DNA of 64,000 nt from Candidatus Zixiibacteriota bacterium. Lineage in GTDB: Bacteria > Zixibacteria > MSB-5A5 > GN15 > FEB-12. The stretch is taken from contig JAJRSF010000024.1 of NCBI GenBank assembly GCA_024278935.1, positions 30,877 to 94,876 on the forward strand, given 5' to 3'. The number at the start of each line of letters is the position of its first letter. Position 1 is the first letter of the stretch. The position numbers were made by a program, and so were the translations under genes. Below, in pieces: positions 26,677-34,829 of this stretch. The notes below the pieces were generated by a model. That model saw nothing but the letters and a program-made list of their open reading frames with translations. It was not told where the DNA came from and made no database searches.

Positions 26677-27612
26677 CTATTTATCAGATTCTGTGTCTGA
26701 TGCTTGCAAAACAGATTTCAGTTTGAGTGAGGAAAATTTGTCAAATCCGGCACTCATGATTTCATCCTGAAAACCACATAAATCGGTGCTATCTGCTTCA
26801 AGCAGGGCTAGAGCGGCAGACAGTTTTAAACTACCTGTTGAAGTATGAAAAGTCTGGTATAAAATATCAATTGCGATATCTGTTTTTATTTTGCCTAAGA
26901 TTTGACAACCTAATGAACTGACAAAACTATTTTGAGAGAATAAAGAATCGCCGAGTGATTCAGCAATATAAGTAGAGTCTAGTTTCAGAAGTGCTTCTGC
27001 GGCTGACATTCTTGCTCCGTAAAAATCGTCACCAAGTTGGTGAATCAAAAGTTGGACAGATTCTAAGATTTTCATTTTCCCGGATGAAACCGCGGCTGAT
27101 TTTCGCACCTGCCCGATTTCATCGTTGAAAGCAAACAGAACGGCATCATCGGCTTTGTTATCAGCAATATCTCCGACGGAACCAATCGCTTGGTCGCGAA
27201 CCTGCCAACGAGAATGGTCAGCTATTGCGATGAGTGCATCGACTGCCGATGAATCTTTGATGTCACCTAAAGCAGTGCAGACCCTTTGGACAATAAGTCC
27301 GTTCGGGTTTTTTAAAGATGTGATAAGATATGGAACCGCACCTGCCCCTATTGCTTTGAAGATATTATTTACCGTTAATCTTTCACGGGCAGATTTTGTG
27401 TCGAGTTTATCAACTAAGATTGGGACAATGACAGATCCTAAAGACGCTAACTCTTCAATGGTAGGTTTTACTAAGTCGCGATATTTTAGTTCGCCCGATG
27501 ATGCTATGACAAAAAGTGAATCGACTTGTTTTTTCAAAGTAGATTGTGCGGTACTATTTGTAGTTATAGATAAAACAAGAAGAAGTATCAGAAGTGAAAC
27601 TTTATTTCTCAT
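26677..27612 (-). CDS. Exported HEAT-repeat protein
   Basis: After a signal peptide (ending TTNSTAQS) the 311-residue protein consists of about seven helix pairs of the PBS-lyase/HEAT type, for example CTALGDIKDSSAVDALIAI and SAEALLKLDSTYIAESL, spaced about 31-36 residues. HEAT stacks bind other proteins; here the stack is outside the cytoplasm. Its ATG overlaps the end of the G-x-D-x-Y repeat gene by 11 bases, so the two are translationally coupled and probably act together. It has no catalytic signature. Confidence 0.82.
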   Translation of the reverse strand: MRNKVSLLILLLVLSITTNSTAQSTLKKQVDSLFVIASSGELKYRDLVKPTIEELASLGSVIVPILVDKLDTKSARERLTVNNIFKAIGAGAVPYLITSLKNPNGLIVQRVCTALGDIKDSSAVDALIAIADHSRWQVRDQAIGSVGDIADNKADDAVLFAFNDEIGQVRKSAAVSSGKMKILESVQLLIHQLGDDFYGARMSAAEALLKLDSTYIAESLGDSLFSQNSFVSSLGCQILGKIKTDIAIDILYQTFHTSTGSLKLSAALALLEADSTDLCGFQDEIMSAGFDKFSSLKLKSVLQASDTESDK

Positions 27613-29539
27613 CTTTTACCTCAGTAGAATCTTTTTTAATCGTTTCAATATCTATTCCACCACCCCATTTGGAATTAGTTTTCCAATAGAAATTATCCTG
27701 ACCATTGCCGAAATATTGGTCTGTACCACTTAAGTCTATAAACAGTCCGATAGAACCAAAATCACGACGAGGGTTGCCGTAGCCTTGGGTGTTTTTCGGG
27801 TTCTTGATAAAATAGCGATCATCGCCCTCATTATCAATCAGCACCCCTGCCCCATTTGCTGAGCCAGCACCCTGTGATAAATCAGTAGCGGTATAGGTGT
27901 CGTTGCCGTGACGGTCTAAGATTAGTCCACAGGAATAGTCATGCCCGACTCCCTGCATCAGCCCTTTGCCGAAGTAGACATCGTTGCCGTACTCGTCGAT
28001 AAGTCCGCCCAAAGTCATATGGGTTCCACATCCCTGACCATATTGAAAACAGTTGTAGCTATCGTTGCCTGATGAATCGTAAATAATTCCGAGTGACCAC
28101 CAGTAGCTGGCAGCTTGGGCAAAGATGTCGGAGTTGTAGGTGTCGTTTCCGTCAATATCTACTATTGCACCAATACCACCCGAAGCAAATGGACGAAGCC
28201 CGTAGCCGAAACCTTGTGAGAGAGATAAGTAGTGGTCATCGTAGCGAAGAATATCTTTATATTTCCCACCTGCATAATACGAGTCGGCACCTTTGATATC
28301 AAAGATAGAACCGAGTCCTTCGATAAACCCAAACCCTTGGGAAAATAGAGCAGCGTTATACATATCCCGCCCATCTTCATCAATGAGCAGTCCCAGTCCG
28401 AATGAACCGGCACCCTGTACGTGGGTGTCACCGTCGTAGCGGTCATCACCGGAGACATCGTAGAGCATACCCATCCCAAAGAAACCGGAACCGATAGAAA
28501 ATGATTTTGCGTCGTATCGGTCGTTGCCCTCAAAATCAAATAGGAGTCCAACCGAAAGACAGCCTGAGCCTAGGGTGAAATCTGTTTGTGAGCGATAGCT
28601 GTCATTACCGCTTAGGTCGATGATGATAGTTCCGTGGGGATTTTTTGGGTCGTAGGAAAGATCGTAAACATCATCGCCACCAAAGTCTAAAATAAATTTA
28701 TAATCACCGGTGTAATAGTCATTACCTGTTCCACCGATTTTCCATCCTGATTGACGACCTAGATATGCATCAAAATTTATATTGTCAGGAAGTTCGAAAG
28801 CATCGCTTAGAATTTTTGAAGCAGTCGTTGATTTTGATTTAAGGAGTCGACGTAAACTTTGTATTTCAAGCATCAGTTCATTGACCGAAGAAATACCTGC
28901 ATCTATTATAGGGTCTTTGTCAATCTTGATTCCGAATGCAACAAACTGTTCGATATACGCCTCTTCCACTTTTTCAAGTGAATCCATCGCTTCAACAGAA
29001 AGGAGTTCATCGGAAACTCTTTGGACTAACAGTTCTTTGAATTCATGAGTCAAAAATTTCTTTTCATCTTTTGAAAGAAAAGCGAGTGACTTATCAATTG
29101 AACGAGGATAGATAACTTCGATATAGGTTGCTGCTCTGGTTAAGAGTTGATTGAGAGTCATGTCGGTATAGTAGAGATTGTATTTTTTTTGTATTTCTGA
29201 AATATCAGCATAGTATGCTTTTTCACGGCTGGTCTGGTTTTCTTTTTTCATATCGGCAAACAGATACGATGCAACCAAGCCGGGTTGTTTTTTGACATAT
29301 GAACTTTTGAATTTATCAATGTAAGGAATCATGCCAAGAGGTTGCTGCATTAAGTCGGCGACTATTTGGAGGCGGAATGAATCCGGTTCGGTATAGTCGG
29401 TACGAAATGAAATATCTGACGGTTTTAAAGAAAGATATTCAGTCAGATGGTTCAGCCCGAATTGTTCCGGTTTTTCAGACTCTTGGGCGATGAGAGCAGG
29501 CGTTATAATGAGAAAAATTATGATGATGAGTTTTGTCAT
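27602..29539 (-). CDS. Exported protein with thirteen G-x-D-x-Y repeats
   Basis: From the ATG at 29539 the 645-residue product has a signal peptide (ending PALIAQ), a helical N-terminal domain (about 25-255), and about thirteen repeats of near 28 residues to the C-terminus. The consensus is G-[ND]-D-x-Y, then a Q-G-x-G element and G-L-[GI]-x-L-x-D. Examples are GNDSYRSQ, GDDRYDGD and GNDVYFGK. Regular Gly, Asp and Tyr positions suggest a beta-solenoid with Asp-lined turns, perhaps cation-binding; they are not RTX nonapeptides. The upstream TTG at 29578 would spoil the signal peptide. I know no function for this family. Confidence 0.75.
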   Translation of the reverse strand: MTKLIIIIFLIITPALIAQESEKPEQFGLNHLTEYLSLKPSDISFRTDYTEPDSFRLQIVADLMQQPLGMIPYIDKFKSSYVKKQPGLVASYLFADMKKENQTSREKAYYADISEIQKKYNLYYTDMTLNQLLTRAATYIEVIYPRSIDKSLAFLSKDEKKFLTHEFKELLVQRVSDELLSVEAMDSLEKVEEAYIEQFVAFGIKIDKDPIIDAGISSVNELMLEIQSLRRLLKSKSTTASKILSDAFELPDNINFDAYLGRQSGWKIGGTGNDYYTGDYKFILDFGGDDVYDLSYDPKNPHGTIIIDLSGNDSYRSQTDFTLGSGCLSVGLLFDFEGNDRYDAKSFSIGSGFFGMGMLYDVSGDDRYDGDTHVQGAGSFGLGLLIDEDGRDMYNAALFSQGFGFIEGLGSIFDIKGADSYYAGGKYKDILRYDDHYLSLSQGFGYGLRPFASGGIGAIVDIDGNDTYNSDIFAQAASYWWSLGIIYDSSGNDSYNCFQYGQGCGTHMTLGGLIDEYGNDVYFGKGLMQGVGHDYSCGLILDRHGNDTYTATDLSQGAGSANGAGVLIDNEGDDRYFIKNPKNTQGYGNPRRDFGSIGLFIDLSGTDQYFGNGQDNFYWKTNSKWGGGIDIETIKKDSTEVKDEK

Positions 29540-29690
29540 AGCTATAGTATATGGTTTCTTAGAGGTTATAATCAACAAAATTTCTTATTATTAGTATCGG
29601 AAAAAGAGTACAGAAAACTAAGAAAAATTTTGATTTATACTGACATACCTTGTCAGCCTTCTATCCTATATTGTTGACAATAAACTAATC

Positions 29691-29889
29691 CTAAACCATC
29701 CCTGCGGACGCAGGTAACCAGAACTTATGCCAAAAGAATACTTTGTTTACATATTAGCCAGTAAAAAAAATGGAAAAGGGATTGGAAATTAGAGCTTATT
29801 GAAAATGATAATCCAAGATGGGATGATTTGTACTTCGAGATTATATAATAAAGTAGTACTGGGTACCTGCGTTCGCAGGTATGGTTTAA
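29691..29889 (+). mobile_element. Small element with terminal inverted repeats around a GIY-YIG remnant
   Basis: The left end (29691-29721) and the reverse complement of the right end (29859-29889) match over about 30 bases with only a few differences: both contain AAACCAT, CCTGCG-xx-CGCAGGTA and CCAG. Each end is itself a palindrome (CCTGCG/CGCAGG). The interior holds a GIY-YIG nuclease gene with its middle deleted. The 474 bases between the flanking genes hold nothing else except the pilin terminator at 29966. Confidence 0.65.
29727..29848 (+). pseudogene. GIY-YIG nuclease pseudogene, middle deleted and frameshifted
   Basis: The first frame reads MPKEYFVYILASKKNG, the standard start of small UPF0213/YhbQ-type GIY-YIG proteins (VYIL is the GIY-box strand in this group). 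Two bases out of frame follow KWKRDWKLELIENDNP and RWDDLYFEII-stop, the standard C-terminus of the same family. The conserved middle (about 55-60 residues with the catalytic Arg and Glu) is missing. The junction lies in an A-run followed by TGG that occurs in both parts, which suggests deletion by short-repeat recombination. The gene cannot make an active nuclease. Confidence 0.75.
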
Positions 29890-29959
29890 AGAGAGAAGCA
29901 ATTATTTAAAATAATTGCATAATAATAGTTTAATCGGAAACTGATCTTTAAAAAATGAC

Positions 29960-29987
29960 ATAAAAAAAGCCCGCCGAGGCGGGCTTT
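29960..29987 (-). terminator. Terminator of the pilin gene at 30014
   Basis: On the minus strand AAAGCCCGC pairs with GCGGGCTTT around a four-base loop, followed by seven T. It begins 27 bases after the pilin stop codon. Confidence 0.88.
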
Positions 29988-30013
29988 GATAATTCATTTA
30001 ACTAAGATAGAAA

Positions 30014-30445
30014 TTAACCAGTTACGTCATCAATAGTTGGTTGCAACAATCCAGTTTCATCGATTGTCCAAGTATCTATCGTAGCATCATCATCTAAGTT
30101 AGCTGTTGCCGTTGCCGTAAATGTTGTAGCATCAGAAACAATCGCATAAGCATAAATAGATGTAGCCATAACTTCAACACCGATATCCGGGAATGTACCA
30201 CCAGTAGCAGCAGCAATAGAAATACCATTATCGCCATAAGCATTAGAGATGTCACCTTGACGGAATGTACGTTGCATTGTGTAAATCTGTTTCAAAAGCT
30301 GTTTAGCTTCTGACTGTTTTGATTTTGTTGTAGCTTGCATAAAACGAGGAATCGCTAAGGCAGCTAAGATACCGATGATCACAACAACGATCATTAATTC
30401 GATAAGTGTAAAACCTTTTTGACGATTATGGAACTTTGAGAACAT
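30014..30445 (-). CDS. Type IV major-type pilin (PilA-like)
   Basis: The 143-residue protein has a short basic leader (MFSKFHNRQKG) cut before FTLIELMIVVVIIGILAALA, with Glu at +5, and a small C-terminal domain rich in Ala, Thr and Asp (LDDDATIDTWTID). It lacks a Cys pair. AGGAGG precedes the ATG, and a sigma-54-type promoter lies 63 bases upstream, so expression is probably strong. It resembles the pilin at 31579 over most of its length, including the NLDDDAT-DTWT motif, so the two are paralogues; which is the main pilus subunit is not visible. Confidence 0.93.
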   Translation of the reverse strand: MFSKFHNRQKGFTLIELMIVVVIIGILAALAIPRFMQATTKSKQSEAKQLLKQIYTMQRTFRQGDISNAYGDNGISIAAATGGTFPDIGVEVMATSIYAYAIVSDATTFTATATANLDDDATIDTWTIDETGLLQPTIDDVTG

Positions 30446-30507
30446 ATGAACCTCCTACGGGTCTTGTTCGTTAATGGTTTCAATTACCTTATTTACTAAT
30501 TACTATC

Positions 30508-30523
30508 GGCAAGTTCTGTGCCT
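30508..30523 (-). promoter_or_regulatory. Sigma-54-type promoter of the pilin at 30445
   Basis: On the minus strand AGGCACAGAACTTGCC carries GGCAC and TTGC five bases apart, the RpoN -24/-12 arrangement. The predicted start of transcription lies about 50 bases before the ATG. Confidence 0.7.
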
Positions 30524-31092
30524 TTCTTCCGCCCAAATTTTGAACAGATTGCACTCTCGTTATTTATGCGTAAAGACGCTTTTTTATAATTTGGAAAGAA
30601 CTATGGGACGGTTCCAATAGTTATTTTGATTTTCTTACCTATGAAAAAATTGCGTTTTGCAATAAGTGTGGCAAATTGCGAAAGGTTTTGAGTTAGGAAA
30701 TTATTAAATCGTTGTTTTTACACACCCCTTAATCCCCTCTTAATAGAGGGGAACAGCCTGAAGGCTGGAAATGACAATTATAAAAACATGCTTAATTCTT
30801 TTGTCGGTTGGTTAATAGTTTGTTTTGGGTATTGGCAGAACCGTTAAAGGCTTACAGCCCACTATGTGGGGTTCTTCCCTACGAGGTAAATACCTTCGGG
30901 ACAGGCTAGCGATTTCCCTACTACAGCAATAGGTGGCAGGTCTCAAAAGCGAGACCTGCCCTACGGAACTTGTCGGGTTTCTCGATTTTTAAATCTACCG
31001 ATTTCAAACCAACGGAACCCGACCTACAAGACTATATGTCTGCGGAACAGGCAGGCCAGTTCCCTACAGGTCTTTTATGAATAAGCAGGTAT
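30524..31092. repeat. Cluster of short palindromic repeats between the two pilin genes
   Basis: Within 30730-31070 several unrelated palindromes follow one another: CCCCTCT/AGAGGGG (30734-30751), CAGCC/GGCTG (30754-30767), GGCAGGTCTC/GAGACCTGCC (30935-30960) and GGAAC...GTTCC with the core ACAGGCAGGCCA (31044-31063). GGGACAGGCTAGCG plus TTTCCCTAC at 30898-30921 is another copy of the core seen near 6.98 and 42.79 kb. No open frame with coding character was seen. This is a landing site of REP- or MITE-like repeats. Confidence 0.6.
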
Positions 31093-31118
31093 AAAAAAAA
31101 CCCGCCGGAGAGCGGGTT
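31093..31118 (-). terminator. Terminator of the pilin gene at 31154
   Basis: On the minus strand AACCCGC pairs with GCGGGTT around six bases, followed by eight T. It starts about 36 bases after the pilin stop. Confidence 0.85.
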
Positions 31119-31153
31119 CTTTTTGAGGTATGAAAAGGTATTGTAAACTTTTA

Positions 31154-31579
31154 TCAATCAACTACATCGTCTATCGTATTTACAAGGTTACCATCTTGAT
31201 CCATTGTCCATGTATCGAGTGTAGCGTCATCATCAAGATTACCGGTAGCAGTACACAGAAAGGTAGTATTAGTTGCCGCAATGGTAAAAGAGTATTTACA
31301 TGTACTCATAATTTCAACCCATAGTAGAGCAAATGCTTGTGGAGAAGCTGCTGATGCTGCCCCACCCGGTTGATAATAAGAATTCACCATTGATTGTTGG
31401 CGGTATGTACGTTGGTTAACATATATTTGCTTCATAATCAGTTTTACTTCTGATTGTTTTGCTTTGGTAGATGCTTCCATAAAACGTGGGATCGCCAATG
31501 AGGCGAGTATACCTATGATAACAACAACTATCATAAGTTCTATAAGAGTAAATCCGTGCTCTTGCTTTGCTCTATTCAT
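31154..31579 (-). CDS. Type IV pilin, second copy
   Basis: The 141-residue product has the leader MNRAKQEHG and the mature start FTLIELMIVVVIIGILASLA. Its C-terminal domain shares the NLDDDAT-DTWT motif with the pilin at 30445 but contains two Cys (CKYSF and FLCTA), which could form a disulphide. The ATG at 31579 has AAAGGA at good spacing; the longer reading to 31609 adds a sequence without a better site. A sigma-54-type promoter lies 43 bases upstream, and the gene for the likely activator follows 118 bases further upstream. Confidence 0.92.
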   Translation of the reverse strand: MNRAKQEHGFTLIELMIVVVIIGILASLAIPRFMEASTKAKQSEVKLIMKQIYVNQRTYRQQSMVNSYYQPGGAASAASPQAFALLWVEIMSTCKYSFTIAATNTTFLCTATGNLDDDATLDTWTMDQDGNLVNTIDDVVD

Positions 31580-31621
31580 TTGAATCCTTTCGCTATCTTT
31601 TCTCATCATGCCTAATACTTT

Positions 31622-31637
31622 TGCAAGTTACATACCA
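31622..31637 (-). promoter_or_regulatory. Sigma-54-type promoter of the pilin at 31579
   Basis: TGGTATGTAACTTGCA on the minus strand has GG and GC at the RpoN spacing and matches TGGCACG-N4-TTGCA in all but the CAC triplet. It is nearly identical to the site at 8006-8021. Confidence 0.72.
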
Positions 31638-31696
31638 TTGGGCTGTTCAAATTTGAAACAGAAATTAATCATCGCTGTTTTTATTAAATAAATCTT

Positions 31697-33043
31697 TTAA
31701 AGCGTACCGTTCAATTTTTCTATATAATGTGGAAGTGTTGATTCCGAGTATTTTTGCTGCTTCTCGTTTTTCCCGCCAGTTTGACTCATAACAAAATGTA
31801 TATACGCTTTTTCCATCGATTCAAGAGTTGGGTTGAGAGGATCAGCCTCTGTAACAATTGCTGGGCTTTCTTTTATAGATAATTTTTCAGGGAAATCTGA
31901 TAATTCGAGTAGATTGGTGCGATTTAATAAAACTGCCCGTTCTAATGTATTTTCTAATTCTCTTACATTGCCGGGCCAGTTATATGAGAATAAAACATCG
32001 GACGCTTCTTTTGAAATAGTTTTTATCTGTGTTCCTGTTTTATCAGCAAATTTTTTAATAAAGAAATCTACCAGTAAAGGGATATCTTCTTTTCTTTCCC
32101 GAAGAGATGGAATTTCTATAGGGATAACATTGAGACGATAAAAAAGATCCTCACGGAACCGTCCCTGTCTGACATCTTCTTCAAGCTGGGCATTGGTAGC
32201 CGCAATAAGGCGGACATCAACTTCTATAGGTTTGGTATCACCAACAGGAGTTATTATTTTATCTTCAAGTACCCGAAGAAGTTTCACTTGAATAGCTAGA
32301 GATGTATTCCCGATTTCATCTAAAAAGATTGTACCTCTATCTGCAACTTTGAAAAGCCCATCTTTATCTTTAATAGCACCGGTAAAAGCACCTTTGATAT
32401 GACCAAAGAGTTCGGATTCAAGCAGATTTTCAGGAATTGCTCCACAGTTGATAGTTATAAAAGGAGCGTTGCATCGTGGTGACAAATGATGAATTGCTTT
32501 TGAGATTAAATCTTTACCGGTTCCTGATTCTCCTAGAACTAAAACAGTTGAATCTGATGAGGCAACCCGAGTGGCAAGTTTTTTGAGCTTTACTACTGGT
32601 TCAGAATTACCTATAAAATTGCTAAATGAGTTGTTATCCTGTAGTTGTTTTTTGAGTTCTATATTTTCTGAGACTAATTTTTTTCTATTGATAGATTTTT
32701 CGATAGTCAATTTAATCTCATCAACTTTAAATGGCTTTGTAATATAGTCTGATGCCCCAAGTTTCATCGCTTCGATAGCTGTATCAACAGTAGCAAAGGC
32801 AGTCATGACAATAAAATCTTGTTCTACTTTAAAAGTTTTAACTTCCTGGAGAACTTCAAGCCCGGTCATTCCCGGCATATTCATATCTGAAATGACAAGG
32901 TCGAAATTATCATCTTTGAGTAATTCTACAGCTAAAAACCCATCGGAGGCGGTTTCTACTTCGTATCCTTCTTTCTTGAGCATAATCTCAAGGAAGTTGC
33001 ACATTGAATCTTCATCGTCGATAACTAAAATTTTAGACCGCAT
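31697..33043 (-). CDS. PilR-like sigma-54-dependent response regulator, frameshifted before its DNA-binding domain
   Basis: From ATG 33043 (AGGA six bases upstream) the protein has an intact receiver (ILVIDDED, LVISDMNMPG, then Lys in ITKPFK), an intact AAA+ domain (GESGTGKD, GAFTGA, GTIFLDEIG, GRFREDLFYRLNV) and then reaches the Fis region. There the frame reads TGGKNEKQQKY and stops at 31697. If one A is added to the A5 run at 31767-31771 the frame continues TGGKKREAAKILGIN, then TSTLYRKIERY, a perfect Fis helix-turn-helix, to a stop at 31665. As given it would lack DNA binding. Its place beside two pilins with sigma-54 promoters makes it their likely activator; no PilS kinase is visible next to it. 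Confidence 0.88.
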   Translation of the reverse strand: MRSKILVIDDEDSMCNFLEIMLKKEGYEVETASDGFLAVELLKDDNFDLVISDMNMPGMTGLEVLQEVKTFKVEQDFIVMTAFATVDTAIEAMKLGASDYITKPFKVDEIKLTIEKSINRKKLVSENIELKKQLQDNNSFSNFIGNSEPVVKLKKLATRVASSDSTVLVLGESGTGKDLISKAIHHLSPRCNAPFITINCGAIPENLLESELFGHIKGAFTGAIKDKDGLFKVADRGTIFLDEIGNTSLAIQVKLLRVLEDKIITPVGDTKPIEVDVRLIAATNAQLEEDVRQGRFREDLFYRLNVIPIEIPSLRERKEDIPLLVDFFIKKFADKTGTQIKTISKEASDVLFSYNWPGNVRELENTLERAVLLNRTNLLELSDFPEKLSIKESPAIVTEADPLNPTLESMEKAYIHFVMSQTGGKNEKQQKYSESTLPHYIEKLNGTL

Positions 33044-33122
33044 ATCTGTTCCTAAAATCAATATTTATTATAATAGATATATCACTTATAATTTCGGCAG
33101 GTATGAAAATCCCTTGATATAA

Positions 33123-33153
33123 TAGAAAAAAACTGCTCAAGGATTGAGCAGTT
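33123..33153 (-). terminator. Terminator overlapping the end of the gene at 33137
   Basis: AACTGCTCAA (33131-33140) and TTGAGCAGTT (33144-33153) form a 10-base stem, and the minus-strand transcript continues with seven T. The stop codon lies inside the stem. Confidence 0.85.
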
Positions 33154-33709
33154 GAGAGGATAACTGTTGAGGGTTCACTTCGTTTAGCTCATTGACGTTA
33201 TTGAATTGAATCAAAGTGACAATAACAATAATTAACCCAATTACAATTCCAGTCCTGGGATGCATAAAAAAATGCTTAATTTTTTTATATTTTATCATTG
33301 CTGAAATAATCAATTCTTGAGTTAAAGTTCTATATACCCAATAGTATAAAATGATAAGACAGAGGCTAAAGGCAAAACTAACCGAGAGTTCAAAAGCTGT
33401 AATCCCTTCATCCAAATAGAATTGAATAAGACTATCACTAAATTCTGTAATCAGAAACATTACATTAAAGAGGAAAGTTATAAAATAAAATCCAGATAAG
33501 AAGCTAGTTATCTGAGCAACTCTTAAACTTCCTCTTCGTAAATAGACACCAGCAATAATCGCAAATAGACCTAGATTTGATGAATAACCATATTGGTTCA
33601 TAATGCAATAGATAAAAACTCCAATGTCTATTATCCCCGCAACAATTAAAACATTACCGACTTTTCTTAGAACATCATCTACTTTATTAATTTCATCAAT
33701 TACCTTCAT
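33137..33709 (-). CDS. Integral membrane protein, function unknown
   Basis: The 190-residue product has about five TM helices (near 17-35, 42-58, 65-88, 98-120 and 148-168) with a soluble N-terminus (MKVIDEINKVDDVLRKVG) and a polar tail. I recognise no family. It is a single gene ending in its own terminator and lies head-to-head with the UroD-like gene. Confidence 0.65.
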   Translation of the reverse strand: MKVIDEINKVDDVLRKVGNVLIVAGIIDIGVFIYCIMNQYGYSSNLGLFAIIAGVYLRRGSLRVAQITSFLSGFYFITFLFNVMFLITEFSDSLIQFYLDEGITAFELSVSFAFSLCLIILYYWVYRTLTQELIISAMIKYKKIKHFFMHPRTGIVIGLIIVIVTLIQFNNVNELNEVNPQQLSSQLLNP

Positions 33710-33830
33710 AGATATTTATATCGGTCTTTATTTCATAAATCACACGAATAAGATTTAAGAATTAAGGTGCTTGTACACTCTTTATTTTTTGTATATATTC
33801 TTTTAAAAGTTGAACAAAGAGGAATGCAAT

Positions 33831-34829
33831 ATGGAAAAATATTCACCCCGTGAACGTATAGAAATGATAATTGCCGGCGAGAAACCGGATAGATATGCAG
33901 CATCTTTTTGGAGACACTTTTTTCATCTGGAAAATTCTGCCCAAGGAACTGCCGATGCAATGCTTTATTTTCAGAAAGAATTCAAATGGGATTTTATGAA
34001 AATAAATCCGAGAGCTGATTTCCATATTGAAGACTACGGTTTCACCCATATTTTTTCAAAAGATGAGTTCACAAAACACACAAAAACAAATTTCCCGATT
34101 TCTACTATTGATGATTGGGCAAAAATTAAAGAGATAGATATTCGCTCCAAAGCTCTTGATGAACATCTGCAGATGGTCTCGCTGATTCGGAAAGGGTCAG
34201 ATAAAGAACTTCCGATTTTAATGACTATCTTCTCACCTGTTGCAATTGCCGGACGGATGGTATCTGACCGGTCTATCATGGCTGAACATATTAAGACAAA
34301 TCCAGAAATTGTATTTGAAGCAGTTTCTAATATTGCCAAGACATTTGAAAAGTATATTGTCGAACTTCGTAATGCCGGTGCTGATGGAATTTTTTATGCT
34401 ACGACTCAATGGGCAACAACAAATCTTATCAACTGGGATGAGTATCAAAAATTTGGATTACCATTTGATTTACAACTTTTAAAAGCAAGCGGTGATGATG
34501 CTTTAAATGTATTTCATATCTGTTCATCGAATAATTATTTGAAAAATATAATGGAGCCTGACTTCAACGCCCAGATTATTAACTGGGAAACGGACGACCC
34601 TACCAATATGCCACTCGATATCGGTCTTGAAACTTATCCAAACAAAGTAATTTTAGGTGGTGTTGACCATAACGGTTGGTTGATGCACTCCCCTCCCAAT
34701 GAAGTGAAGTATCAGATTGATAAGTTAAAAGAAAATTCGGATTCATCACGTTTTATCATCGGCCCCGGTTGTGCGGTTGAGCCGAAAGTTTCTTTTGATA
34801 ACTACCGTGCAATACGGGAGAATCTATGA
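33831..34829 (+). CDS. Uroporphyrinogen decarboxylase (URO-D) superfamily protein
   Basis: The 332-residue protein opens with YSPRERIEMIIAGEKPDR, the usual start of URO-D superfamily members, and ends with a TIM-barrel-like C-terminus (ILGGVDHNGWL, FIIGPGCAVEPKVSFDNYRAI). The branch is closer to methyltransferase-like (MtaA/CmuA-type) and uncharacterised members than to HemE, since the HemE N-terminal substrate motif is absent. ATG 33831 has AGAGGA seven bases upstream and is preferred to TTG 33810. The stop overlaps the next ATG (ATGA), so the two genes are coupled. Confidence 0.82.
   Translation: MEKYSPRERIEMIIAGEKPDRYAASFWRHFFHLENSAQGTADAMLYFQKEFKWDFMKINPRADFHIEDYGFTHIFSKDEFTKHTKTNFPISTIDDWAKIKEIDIRSKALDEHLQMVSLIRKGSDKELPILMTIFSPVAIAGRMVSDRSIMAEHIKTNPEIVFEAVSNIAKTFEKYIVELRNAGADGIFYATTQWATTNLINWDEYQKFGLPFDLQLLKASGDDALNVFHICSSNNYLKNIMEPDFNAQIINWETDDPTNMPLDIGLETYPNKVILGGVDHNGWLMHSPPNEVKYQIDKLKENSDSSRFIIGPGCAVEPKVSFDNYRAIRENL

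Noticed and set aside
27602-29539. G-x-D-x-Y repeats as RTX calcium-binding toxin repeats
   Set aside because: The spacing is about 28 residues and the GGxGxDxUx nonapeptide is absent; there is also a normal signal peptide rather than a type I secretion tail.
30730-31070. Possible CRISPR array in the palindrome cluster
   Set aside because: The palindromes differ in sequence and spacing; there are no regular direct repeats or spacers and no cas genes nearby.
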